Positions 45,223-56,390 of a stretch of 64,000 nucleotides of DNA are shown one piece after another. The stretch's first letter is position 1; each line of letters starts with the position of its first letter. The notes beneath the pieces are model-generated. The model was given only the letters and a program-made list of their open reading frames with translations. It had not been told where the DNA came from and did no database searches. The DNA comes from Mallotus nudiflorus. Lineage: Eukaryota > Streptophyta > Magnoliopsida > Malpighiales > Euphorbiaceae. The translations under genes and the position numbers were made by a program. The stretch is from NCBI GenBank assembly GCA_947683625.1, contig CANTUR010000009.1, positions 1,687,501-1,751,500 of the forward strand, written 5' to 3'.

Positions 45223-47472
45223 TGAAAGGAATTAGTTATACAACTTACAAGTGTGGTGAGCACAAGCCTAAGTAAGGTGAAATTTTAAAAATTTCACTTG
45301 CATAACCCTTCATAACATGAAAATTCCACTCCTAAGGATCCATTTTGCATTTTACATATAGCTAAATATCAAAACAACATGTATACATCAATTTAAGAAA
45401 CTCTAAGTTTAAGAGAACTTACAAACTCATGTAGACCACAATAGTTATCTACAAGCTTTGAATGCTTTAGGTTCAACACTAAAATTAAATGCTTTAGCCT
45501 CTCAAATGTAAAGCCTCTAGCTTGAAACACCAAAGCTCCACCAAATCACCTTCTTACTTTGATTGATTAAATGCAAGTGTCCTCTCTATTGACCCTCACA
45601 AATCTTGCACTAATTTAATTTTTACAAGAACACTTAATGTTTATTTTATATAGATGTTGTTCTCTATTTTATGGTATGCCTCTAACTTTTTCTTACCATA
45701 ACTTCTAACCTTAGAAACATTTCTTAAGTTATGTATATATGTAGAGAAAGCATGCTCCTTATCACATTGTCTTTTATCTAATAAGTATATAACTTTTCAT
45801 AATAATTATACAAGTTGTATATGTGATTCACTAGTGTACAAAGAAGATATAGAGAATACATCTCATGTATTATGTCCACATTCATTCTCACACTTATCAA
45901 TGTAACCTAATCTTTCTTTTACTAAAGTCAATAATTTACACATAAAAGATAATGTGCCTAATATACTAAATTTGTCATGGTCAATAATATAATGTGTGGT
46001 TAACATGACAAATTTGACCATATCCTTTCATATGGACTTGGGCTTGGTAATTGGGCCAACACTTGGCCTAAGCCCAATCCATTAGACAAATGGGTATAAA
46101 TTAGGTTCATGGGCTTTTTCAACATTTTATATTAATTTTTGGTTCAAAACTCTTTTAGGCCTAGGCCCAAACTACTTAGGTCATTAATCCAAGTCCAAAT
46201 AGAAACAACATATATTATTAATTTAATACCTCAATTAATATCTTATATTAATTAAGTATAAATTAATAATTAAACCCTTACTTGAATTGGATTTCATGTT
46301 ATGCTAGAATCATTACTTAAAGCATAAATCCAATTTCATTAATCTTAATTATTCAACTAAACATTTTAATTAATAATTAGATTAATATTGATGATAATTT
46401 GGTGAAACTCTTTTAGGTGTGACGTACTAGGTTAATGTCTAATTGGTAATGAGAAGATAATATCAATACTTGATATTATTTGAAACTCCTTTAAATATGA
46501 AAATCCCAATTATACACATTTAGTTCTTATAAGTTGTGAGTGATCCATAACATCCATATCACAACTATCTAATTAGAAATTAATGCATGTATTGATTCAC
46601 ACGAACCCTTTGGTCATAATTATTGTGCACTAAAATCCCTTCATTAGAAGATCCTGCATATAGCCTAGAGTCATAGTTTAGTCAAACTCTAATAGCTATA
46701 TCATATGACCTCATCTCAAGTTATAATTCTTGATAAAACATAACAAATACTAGTAACACTTTTTTATCACTGAAACTCTTTCAAAGTATATCATATTTGT
46801 CCTAGTCAGGAATTTATTCATCAAGAATAAACTTACATAGTATAGGATCTTATCCTGGTTCACTCTTGGCAATGCATCCCATCTTAGTCAAACACTCATC
46901 CCTATATTTAACTAACTAGAGCCACCATATGTCATATACCCATATGTGATTAACACAAGTATATAAGCGATAACAAACCCTAACCACTCAAATATGTATG
47001 ATCGTGTCACCTCATGTTAAAAGAATATATGCACCATTATAATCTAGATTATGATTGTTGACTATAAGTGAATATCCACATAATTACAAATCTAATGTCA
47101 CTATTTGATCCACCCATCACATAAATATCCATATATCTATTCTGATATCTCATATCAAGTAGCATGAGACTTGCTACCTCTTACTATTAGTATCATTTAC
47201 TAATCAAGGAAAATAAACAGAGGTGATAGTCAAATTAATACTACCCAAATATTAATTTATCGACTATGAACATTTTATAGCATATGTACTAAATAAATTT
47301 ATAGCTCATATTATTAACTCTTGATAATAAATTTATTTAACATGATGCTAATCAATAAATATTCAATTAAATAAACACTTTAGATAATAGAATATTATTT
47401 TATTACCTTTTAGGATAATTTACAATGTCAAAATATGTGATTGGCCTCTAGGGTATACCACCTATACTAATA
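45223..47472 (-). repeat. Copia-1 5' LTR
   Basis: Partner of 21399-23674. On the - strand it starts TATTAGTATAGGTGG (a decayed TG start) and ends ...AATTCCTTTCA, followed by two bases and the primer-binding site. Transcription would run leftward from it. Confidence 0.88.
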
Positions 47473-48035
47473 AAGACCACATAATACATGAGAAAGATTT
47501 CAAAGGTGAAGCACAGTCTATAAACCATCGTATAATGACATTTGCTTATATTTATTAATCATATATTACATTACAAACACATAGGAAGTTCAAGCATAAG
47601 GATAGCATACTATACCAAGCATAACAACTATAGATATCAACTCAAGTTCATGCACAATTTGAATTTTAATGATTAGGTGGTGGTGGTAGTAAGCGAGCAA
47701 AGATGACGGTAGTGGCGACCGAAGGTGACGACGGTGGCAACTGAAGGTGACGACAGTGGCAACTAGAGGTGACAACGTTGATGGTTAAAAAAAAACAAAT
47801 TTACGATTTTTTTTAGGAATGAATTTAAATTAGATTTAAACAATGATATGTGGTTGAGGTTAGGGTTTTGTGGGTACCCATACCCATAGAGCCCAAATCC
47901 ATTTAATGAAGGGTTAAAATTTTACAACCCATTTATACACATTTTTTAATTTATATATTACTATAATGACCTAAACCCAATTAAAATGGATGGGTTAGGT
48001 GGGTAAATGGGTAAAGATCCATTTTGCCACGTCTA
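47473..48035. other. Right-hand remainder of the hAT element
   Basis: The piece of hAT beyond Copia-1. It holds a GC-richer minisatellite (47703-47784), AT-rich non-coding DNA, a GGGTACCCATACCCATA stretch (47873-47889) and the right TIR. No transposase coding was recognised, so the upstream part of the transposase gene was already reduced. Confidence 0.7.
47703..47784 (+). repeat. 22-bp minisatellite, about 3.7 units
   Basis: Units like GTGACGACGGTGGCAACTGAAG repeat in tandem with substitutions. Trinucleotide GTGGTGGTGG runs lie just to the left. It sits near the right end of hAT and is the GC-richest spot within several kilobases. Confidence 0.85.
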
Positions 48036-48140
48036 CTTCCATCCAAGAAACTTCAAGTTTTGCAAAAGGATTTAATAGGGATGACTTGGCCTAGATTTTT
48101 AAGGGTTTAGTTTTTTCGATTTGTCCCTCTTCTGTATTCA
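48036..48140 (+). pseudogene. LINE L2 3' end, continuation beyond hAT
   Basis: After the hAT right TSD the + strand reads a typical LINE C-terminus, LQVLQKDLIGMTWPRF, continuing the RNase H tail broken at 19738 (EELHTL before the insertion). TTTTTTCGATTTGTCCCTC and an A-run (CAAAAAAATAATG, about 48140) may be the 3' UTR and tail. Confidence 0.7.
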
Positions 48141-48381
48141 AAAAAATAATGCCAAAATAAGTTATTGAATTATTTTCATTTAAATAATGATTTGGATTTA
48201 AATGTAGCGGAAAACATTTGCTATTTGGGAGATTTCTACTTATACTTTGTGTATATACACCCAGTGGTAAGATTTAAAACACAAAATACATGTCATACTT
48301 CAGCTTTAAAAAATTGTGTTAAAATAATCCAAATCCAACGACCAAGATGTTTCCTAGTCAAACTTTGAATAAACTTAGAAG

Positions 48382-48610
48382 TAGGGGTGTAATTGAGCTG
48401 AGCCGAGTCGAGTCGAGCTTTGACTAACTCAAACTTAATTCGTTTATAATCGAGTCGAACTCAAGTCAAGTTCACTATCCCATTTAGTATTCATAAACTA
48501 TTTACGAAGTTAAACAAGTCTAAAAAAATTTTAAAAAATATAAATTATAAATTAAAATTGTATATTAAAAAATTAAAAATAAAATTCTTTATTAAATAAA
48601 TTATAATATA

Positions 48611-48647
<37 letters not shown>

Positions 48648-48832
48648 CAAATTACTAAATATTAAAATTATGAATTGACCCACGAACTTATTTACGAGTT
48701 TGATGAGTCGAATTCTATATAGCTCAAGGTTGACTCATTTATTAAATGAATTTTAATATATAAAATTGAACGAATTTTTATCGAGTCAAACAATGAACTG
48801 CTTGTGAGCGGCTAAATTCATTTACGCCTCTG
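48382..48832. mobile_element. hAT-like MITE (about 450 bp)
   Basis: Imperfect TIRs TAGGGGTGTAATTGA at the left and the reverse complement of CAGAGGCGTAAATGA at the right. Sub-terminal GAGTCGAG/CTCGACTC-type inverted words occur in both halves, and an (AT)n run lies near the middle (about 48617-48643). Candidate 8-bp flanks CTTAGAAG and CTAATAAC match at 5 of 8 positions, so the TSD is weak. No coding capacity. It lies about 90 bp upstream of the MBD start codon. Confidence 0.65.
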
Positions 48833-48919
48833 CTAATAACTAAAAAGTCAAACGCCTCTATTCAAGTAATCCAGACCTTTGGCGGACAGCTGGTATTACT
48901 GAAGAGAATTAGTTCCTCA

Positions 48920-51900
48920 ATGTCAAGCTCATCGCCTCCGGTTGAAGCCCCGCATCCGATTTCATTTTACCGACCCGACCCGCATGGTTCAGACCTCCCT
49001 GACCTCGCCGCCGATCCACTTCTTCAAAACGGCTCTTTCATCGATGGCGCAGCAACAACCAAACCAAACGTCGATAACAACAGTAATCAACAACAGGCGA
49101 ATGGTGCGGAGCCGTCTCCTGAAAAGACGCCGTTGAAGTCCAGGAGAAAAGTGCCTGTGAAAATGACGGTGGCTTCACCTGTTGACTCGGCGAATTGGTT
49201 ACCGCCCGGTTGGTTGGTTGAAGATAGGGTTAGGACCTCCGGTGCTACAGCTGGAACGGTGGATAAGGTCAACTTTCATCTCCTCTTTCAATTATCATTA
49301 TTTACAATGAGAACAAAATCCTCGTTTGGTTGCTGAGAAAATTAATAAATTACTGTTTTAATTGAATGTATTAATTTGCTTAGATTTAATTTCACAGGGT
49401 ATTATGCTTGCCATTAAAATAGGTCTATTTTTGGTTTAGGTTTTATTGGTGCATTAGAACTAAACTGAAATCTGCTCATATTACAGAAGCTGAACAAACC
49501 AAATGTATTAGTATTTTCAGTTTTCATGATCTAATTTTTCTTTTTAAACTGTTTTAATAATCTATTAGAATAGATAAGTTCATGTTTCAAATTTGAGGAG
49601 CTTGTGTTATGTTGCAAATTATTTTCGATTGATTTTAGATAGTCGAATTGGTTGTGTTCTTTGCTGAGATGTTTTCTTATGTACACTAGGACTAATATTG
49701 AATTGTAGTAGAAGTGTTCAATAACTATATTTCCTTTTGTTCATGTAAGAGCATTTTGTGTTCTTAACAGTAAACCTAAGATGATTCTGACCTTGCATTT
49801 TTGTCGTTAAAACATCAAAAGATGTTATAGGTTTCAAGATTAATATCTAGATCAAATGTAGCAAGCCTCAGAAGCTACTATCAGTTTGTAGAATACTTGT
49901 TTTGCGATCCTTAGTACGCTCCATTCTGGTGCAACACTTTTTTTTCGTGTCAGTTTCAACTAAAATATTAGGTGGATGGTGAACTCTCCATACAGACATA
50001 GTTAGGAACATAGCTTTATGCCTTTATCTAAATAATATTTACCAAGAGTTGGTTGCTTGATGATGATTATGAAGATTTATTATGCATCTGATTATTCTGC
50101 AGCAGCATCATTAATGACGCTTGAAATTCATGAGGGAGCTCCAATAGTGCAAAATGGATAATTATGGAAACAAAATCGTGTTTCAAAATTTTTTTCTTTT
50201 TTCTTGGAGAGTGAGGACACATGAGATTGGAATCAATTACCTGCATATGAGTGATGGTACAATTGCTAAGATCAGTTGTTGGTGTCCCATACCTTGTTGA
50301 TCTGGCAATAATTGCATTAGAGAAATGTTTTTATTCTATTATTTATTAGTGTGCGTCCTGAAATTTTGCTGGGTAAGAGCATTCCCCCAGTCACCAGATT
50401 GACAGTTTGAGTAACTTTTTGCATTTATGCTTTGTCCTTCTTGATCCATTTCAATCATTCATACTCAATCTTCCTTGTTTCTATTCTGAAGCCTAGGCAT
50501 TGCCTTTCAATTTAGCAAAGCAATAGAAAGAGAGCTAATAGGTCTTAGCTAACGGAATTCTGGTGAACTTTCCATGTAGGACCTGTGCCAAAAATCCATA
50601 CAGGCGTACACGGTTAATAAGATGACAATAGAATTAGTTTGATGTTGCAGCAAAGATGTCTTGGTGTCAACAAATCAGATTTAATGTTGGACAAAATTGT
50701 TTAAGAAATGTTTTAAGAAAGTTCCAATATTTTGTATGGACAATTTTACTTGCTGTATGGGAATTATTCATTTACATAAAAATCTGGACTAGATCTCTAT
50801 TGCATGGCTAGGGCTGACGTTGGACTTTCCCTGGATTTACTTGTAAATTCCTGATATGACAACTACTTAATTGGCATGTCTGTTCTAATCTGCAAAGTAG
50901 TTAAAAGTGTTAGGTGTCCATGAAGCAATGACTCTTCTCATCGCCTAAAGCACCAACCGCAAAAAAAAGTGCTTGCTTTATCAAAGAAAGGCATACTGTT
51001 TCTAAAGAAATTAATAGTAAAATAATATGATTAAAGGAAAATAATGCAACTAATAAAAACTACAGAGAACATGCACCAATATGATATCAAATTGTAATGT
51101 TTAAAAACTATGAAATGAAAGTATGAAACCCTAGCCTCAACCAAGAAAAGCAAAGAAAATCCAAGGATCAGTAGGAGATTAAGGACAACAGCTATCTTTG
51201 TAATTTTTAATATTTTTAATACCAGTTTACTCTTTAGTCTTGTAGATTAACCTTTAAACTAAATAAAATGACTAAAGTATCCTCCAAAAGACAAAAAGAT
51301 GTGTATTAGAATCAGGTGTGAGCTTTCTTTGCTTTGCCTTACAATTGAAGTGCCGACTTAAGCACAAAAAGCATGCACCTTACCAAATGCACCTCACTTT
51401 GTTGGGTTTGAAACGCTTGTATGTTTAGCAGTAGGCTATTGTGCTTAACGAGATATTTTTTGTGCTTTTGACAACATTGCTAATGTTCACATAATAGAAA
51501 TCCAAACAAATTCAATTGGTTGAGAAGTTTGATTTTCAGTTGTTTTTTGAACTCTTCTTTCCTCAAAATGTAATTAAACATGCATGCTCTGTACCTTGTG
51601 CAGTATTACATTGAACCTGTATCTGGTCGTCGATTCAGGTCCAAGAAAGAGGTCCAGTATTTTCTGGAGACAGGAACTTTGAAGAAGAAAACAAAAGTAA
51701 CAGAGAATTCTGAGACAGATGTTAATGTGAGGCACAGAATTCGATTTTATTAAGACACTAACCCCTTGTAAACTTGTTTCTTCTCAAGATTAACTTCACT
51801 TGCTTCTGTAGTTTACAGAGAGTGCCGGCGGTCAAAAAACCAAAAAGGTTAGCAAGAATGCAGAGGTCCGGGAAAGGAACTTTGATTATTTGAAAGTGCC

Positions 51901-52027
51901 TGATAGGATTGAATGGGCTCTTACAAATGCAAATGAAGATATCTGGACTCCCTTTATTGAAGGTAAAAAGGTGGCTGAATATGACCGACAAAATTGGGAG
52001 TTTGAGATGATGCATTTGCATTATTGA
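48920..52027 (+). CDS. MBD5/6-like: Methyl-CpG-binding domain protein, MBD5/MBD6-like (3 exons, 228 aa)
   Basis: Exons 48920-49267, 51604-51726 and 51812-52027 (introns in phase 0, GT-AG) give 228 residues. The N-terminus is Pro/Asn/Gln-rich and disordered. A basic patch KSRRKVPVK (about residues 73-81) precedes the MBD (about 92-145): WLPPGWLVEDRVRTSGATAG, TVDK|YYIEPVSGRRFRS, KKEVQYFLETG. The intron after DK falls where plant MBD5/6 genes also split. The C-terminus has FDYLKVPDRIEWALTNANED and WTPFIEGKKV, as in MBD5/6. The protein is nuclear and in this family binds methylated CG and helps silence genes and transposons. The ATG at 48920 is the first in the exon and preserves a full-length N-terminus. 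The frame is clean, so the gene is probably functional. Confidence 0.92.
49268..51603 (+). other. MBD gene intron 1 (2336 bp)
   Basis: GT at 49268, CAG at 51601-51603. It interrupts the MBD-coding sequence. It contains no coding blocks. A stretch at about 50930-51460 with GCTTGCTTTATC, GCCTTACAATTGAAGTGCC and AAGCATGCACCTTACC words looks like an unclassified dispersed repeat, but I could not define its ends. Much longer than intron 2 (85 bp, 51727-51811). Confidence 0.85.
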
Positions 52028-52856
52028 CTAACACTATGTTTTGAAGGACTTTAGAGTTTTGTGGTCGGAATTATCAATAGTTATCTCACACAAGCCAATA
52101 TTTGGTTTCTTTTTTTTTCCTTTACCCTTTTTTATTATCTTTTTCAATTATATCTCTATCCTCACAAAATTGAGTTGTACACTAATTCCATATGACAACA
52201 GCATCTGAGTAGTGTTTAGCATTGTTTTTGTTACCCAATTTTTGGTGGAACAACAACTCTACATTTTATCAAGGTGCATTTATTTGTGAACTGGAGAGCC
52301 TTGATATTTTGTTCTAATCATCTTTGGTATACAACTTTGGCAATGGCTGTTTGGTGGTGCGTGATTTTTTTGCTAGGATGTGTATATATATCAAGTTTTA
52401 ATAGTTTACCATTTTGCTCTATTATGTTCCTATAAATTTATTCATGCGTTCTAAATTTTATGTCATTTGAATATATATATAGAGATTTAAGGTCCAAGTG
52501 AACTTGTTATTTAATATGGCAATGGATGGAATTGTTGTATACTGCAAACTTTGAAATTTGGCGTTCATAGTACTAATGATCTCAACAATATAAATATCTA
52601 GCCAATCAGGGTGACGTAACTGTTGTTCTCGCTTGTAAGAATTGCGAAGGTCTCAAACCGTTCACCAATATTCGTGGGAGTTACCACCTTTATAGTGAGT
52701 GCTAAAGGTTAGGACAGCATTTGTGAAGTTCATGGCCTGTTGAGCCTGCATTGGATAAACATTTACTTCTATCTTTATTTATTTATTTTTTAGTTATGAT
52801 ACTCTTTAACTCTTTGTTTTAAATAAATAATCCAAAAATTACCTAGAAGGTGATTT
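52028..52856 (+). other. 3' untranslated / downstream region of the MBD gene
   Basis: AT-rich sequence after the stop codon. No further exon could be supported. The piece at 52605-52725 is GC-richer and open for about 35 codons (DVTVVLACKNCEGLKPF) but has no recognised domain. Confidence 0.55.
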
Positions 52857-53550
52857 CAATTATTGAAATTAGAAGATAATATACTTGAATGTCATGCTAA
52901 CATTTTTATGAGAGAAAGAGAGAGAGAGGTTATTACTAAATGCCAACCAAAGTTGTTGATCAATCAATGATATTTGAAATTAAACTCCAATTTTCTTGAG
53001 CAACTCGATTTTAAATTTACCTTTTTTTTTCTTTCCATTATAAAATAAACTAGTCGTGAAGCCATATGTTGCGTGAGCTGTTTTTTTAATTATCTTTTTA
53101 ATATACTATTTTTTTATTATCTTTTTAATGCTTATTTTCTTATATTTATTTTTTTTAAGTTTCAAGTAGATAGATATTTTATTTTAAGATAATAGATGAC
53201 ACAATTAAATTCAATTATTGAAATTAGAAGATAATGTACTTGAATGCCATGCTAACATTTTTATAAGAGAGAGAGAGGTTATTACTAAATGCCAACCAAA
53301 GTTGTTGATCAATTAATGATATTTGAAATTAAACTACAATTTTCTTGAGCCCTTCGATTTTAAATTTACCTTTTTTTTTTCTTTTCATTATAAAATAAAC
53401 TAGTCGTGAAACCATATGTATGTTGCGTTAACTATTTTTTTATTATCTTTTTAATATACTATTTTTTTATTATCTTTTTAATATTTATTTTTTTTAAGTT
53501 GCAAGTAGATAAATATTTTATTTTAAGATAATAGATGACACAATTAAATT
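52857..53550 (+). repeat. Tandem duplication, 355-bp unit x 2
   Basis: Unit 1 starts at 52857 and unit 2 at 53212, each beginning CAATTATTGAAATTAGAAG and continuing through GAGAGGTTATTACTAAATGCC, AAATAAACTAGTCGTGAA and ATAGATGACACAATTAAAT. The copies differ by few substitutions and small indels, so the event is fairly recent. Non-coding. A GA microsatellite (AGAGAGAGAG) lies in each unit. Confidence 0.9.
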
Positions 53551-54541
53551 GAAAAACATAAAATGTATATTATAAATATTTTTAAATAATCTAATAATAA
53601 AATTTTTAAATACGTAAACAAAAATAAGCGATATTTTATAAATTAGTACATTAATTTAATATTTGACAATTAATAGTAAAATATAGTTTTAACTATTTAT
53701 ACATCAACAATGCATCATTTGCATTTTATATCAATATAATCTTCATATGTTGGATCTTGTAGCTTGTACTTCCAATGGTCTTCTCCATTTTTCTTGCAAA
53801 TTTGTTTGCAACTTCTTCTGTTTATAAAATGAGAATCTGACACCATAATTCTCAATATTTTGTGGTAGTCATCAAATTTTCTTGTATGTTATGTTTCTTC
53901 AACGATTTCTAATAGGAGTTGTGTTCCTTTCTTATTGCAAAACATATATTCAATCATTGCATACGAAAAAATTACATAGCAATATCCTTTTAAATGTGAT
54001 TGTTTATTATTATTGTTAAAGGTTGAACGACTACTTAGGGAGATTAAACAACTACCATGACCCTTAAAATAAATAATAAGTAAATATCATTCTTGTAATT
54101 AAGCAGCAGCTGATAAATGAAACATAATATATATACCTATATATTGCTTAAAATTATGAAATGTTCAAGATTTTTTTTAAATACATAACTGTGAAACATC
54201 AAAATAATTAATAATTAATTCATGGATCAAAAGAATGTTTTTATTATAAAATGCCATTCAAAAAGACCAAACTATCCATTTTCTAGAAAGTACATAAGAA
54301 ATGAAGTTCATATGATCTTAGTCAACTCTTCAGCAAAACTAATTCTTAGCAACATTCGCACATAAAATGAAGAAGTGCTAAAAAATTATTGGGAGCATAG
54401 TGTACTGAAAGAAGAATTGCAATTTTCGCCCCTTGTGGATCTTTGAATGTAACATGTGCTATTTGAGACCACTCATTGTCACTGAAAAGAAAAGTATAAG
54501 GTGTCCATTAACATGATACCCTACAACAATTACCATCCACT
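53551..54541. other. AT-rich intergenic DNA with possible coding relics on the - strand
   Basis: No gene is recognised. On the - strand 54480-54350 reads SQIAHVTFKDPQGAKIAILL and SVHYAPNNFLALLHFMCE without a stop, and 53870-53740 reads another open piece (ILRIMVSDSHFINRRSC). I cannot assign either to a family. They may be remnants of a gene or transposon whose other exons are lost. Confidence 0.4.
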
Positions 54542-54819
54542 AATAACTACAAACCTCATTCCAATTGCAACAAAGAAGGCTCATAAACTGAGACTGCTCT
54601 AAATTCTTATATTGCTTTATATGTGCAACCAACTATTAATGTGAAAAAAAAAGTAACTTGACATCTCTGTCTAAAAAAATAACCCAAGCAATTCAACATA
54701 ATCAATTGTACCAGAAAATGAAGAACTCATTTATATCTTGCTTTGTTGCACTTAAAGAAACATTGCCAACTTTCACTATTGTTATGCAATCACCATATGT
54801 AATTAACAATGCAATTAAT

Positions 54820-54924
54820 GTCCTCCCTTTGTAGCCTAATGGTTGAGGTAATGAACATTATAAGATAAAGTCATGGATTCAATCCTCCATTCCCCTCTTA
54901 ATTTCCCAATTGTTAAAAAAAAAA
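54820..54924 (+). mobile_element. SINE S2 in duplication copy A
   Basis: A tRNA-derived SINE of about 105 bp: box A-like GTAGCCTAATGGTTGAGG (54831-54848), box B-like GGATTCAATCC (54876-54886) and a poly(A) tail ending at 54924. Near-perfect 15-bp TSDs AACAATGCAATTAAT (54805-54819) and AACAATACAATTAAT (54925-54939). The empty site AACAATGCAATTAAT is present once at the matching place in copy B (about 55966-55980). Confidence 0.9.
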
Positions 54925-56390
54925 AACAATACAATTAATAATCAAGCAAAGTGTAAACCATATTAAAAAAACAAAACAATGAAATTAATAATCTATAAGC
55001 ATTGAAAAAGTAAATTTTCATGTCTAATTGGTTCAGCTAATTTGATAGGTCAGTTTCTTGGCTTTCTTTTTTCCATCACGAATAAACAAAAAGAGACGCA
55101 GAGAGTGAAATAACACCGAGGAAAAAGAAGATAAGCTTTTGATTAGTTTTTCACACATTCCTTACTTTCTTTAGTTTCTAACATCTAAATTTTAATTATC
55201 CATTTGGCTAAAATGCTTTAAGAAGTTTTTTTTTTTTTTAAAAATCTATTATTTGCTTATGTTGTCTAATGCTGTAATATGAAATGAGATAAAGAACTAA
55301 GCTAGCATTTGCTTGAATCCAGGGCTAACTTTGATTAAGGTATTTTAAATTTTTTAGAACAAATTGCTAACACACCTGATGAAGAACAAATTGTTGGGCA
55401 GCAGAGGACCTAGGAGCGACATACGAAAGCCAAAACTATTCTTCTCTCCTCTCTTTTTGCTCTTTGTTGCTTTAACTTTTCTTTTTATTTCTTAGGTTAA
55501 AGTGGAAATGCTTTCAAAACTCATAAAGCTCTAAACTTTACTCATTATAAAATTTGTAGACAACAAACCCAAATCCAATAAGGCAAAAAAAAAACACAAA
55601 TTATAAAGCTATCAAGTTGTTTCAGGAAATGAAAATAGCAAATCAAGCACAAAAAACTATATAATCTACTATATTATCTGAAGTGCACTAACAACTACAA
55701 ACCTCATTCTAGTTGCAACAAAGAAGGCTTATAAACTAAGGCTACTTTAAATTCCAATGTTGCTTTATATATGCAACCAAGCCATTAATGTAAGAAAATA
55801 AATAAATAAACTTAACATATTTGTTCAAAAAACTAACCCAAGCAATTCAACATAATCAATTGCAATAAAAAAAATGAAAATAACTCCTCTATATCTTGCT
55901 CTATTCCACTTAAAGAAACATTGTCAACTTTCACTATTGTTACTTGCAATCACCACATGTAATTAACAATGCAATTAATAATCAAGCAATGTGTAAACGA
56001 CATTAAAGAAATAAAACAATGAAATTAACAATCTATAAGCATTAAAAAGGTAAATTTTCATGTCTGATTGATTCAACTAATTTGATAGGTCAGTTTCTTG
56101 GCTTTCTTTTTCCTATCACGAAAAAACAAAAAAGAGACACAAAGAGAGTGAGATGGAACTGAGGAAAAAAAAAATCAGCTTTTGATTAGTTTTCACGCAT
56201 TCCTTACTTTCCTTAGTTTCTAACATCTAAATTTTCATCACCCATTTGGCTAAAATGCTTTTAAGTAGATTTAAAAAAAAATTATTCTTTGCTTATGTTG
56301 CCCAATGCCATAATAGTAAATGAGGTAAAGAACTAAGATAGCATTTGCTTGAATCTTGGGCTAACTCTGATTCAGGTATTTTAAAATTTT

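Larger units (their letters stand above)
21399..47472 (-). mobile_element. Copia-1: Ty1/copia retrotransposon with 2.25-kb LTRs
   Basis: A - strand element with LTRs at 21399-23674 and 45223-47472. Both start TGAAAGGAAT on the + strand and end ACCTATACTAATA. The TSDs are AAAAC (21394-21398) and AAGAC (47473-47477). A tRNA-Met-type primer-binding site is at 45209-45220. The coding order is gag, protease, integrase, RT, RNase H, which is the copia order. It is interrupted by Gypsy-2 (24153-38824) and solo LTR C1 (39545-41102); without them it is about 9.8 kb. Over the first 120 bp the LTRs differ at roughly 13 positions by eye, so the insertion is old. Confidence 0.9.
19739..48035. mobile_element. 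hAT DNA transposon, 28.3 kb with nested insertions
   Basis: The terminal inverted repeats are TAGAGGTGGCAAAATGG at the left and CCATTTTGCCACGTCTA at the right (one internal mismatch). The 8-bp TSDs CTTCTAGC (19731-19738) and CTTCCATC (48036-48043) match at 6 of 8 positions. Sub-terminal GGGTRAATGGGT-like runs occur at both ends, as in many plant hATs. The host is the RNase H region of LINE L2, whose reading continues on the far side. A BED-hATC transposase remnant lies at 20272-21056. Without Copia-1 the element is only about 2.2 kb, so it was an internally deleted derivative before Copia-1 landed in it. Confidence 0.88.

Noticed and set aside
48942..49272. Alternative frames overlapping MBD exon 1 on both strands
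   Set aside because: The MBD frame has the domain motifs, correct splice donor and phase; the others are overlaps in a GC-richer exon.
50930..51460. Possible transposon in MBD intron 1
   Set aside because: The words look repeat-like, but I found neither terminal repeats nor a TSD, so I did not list it as an element.
54831..54886. Possible tRNA gene (A and B boxes)
   Set aside because: No cloverleaf with anticodon arm could be folded by eye, and the segment has a poly(A) tail and TSDs, so it is a SINE head.
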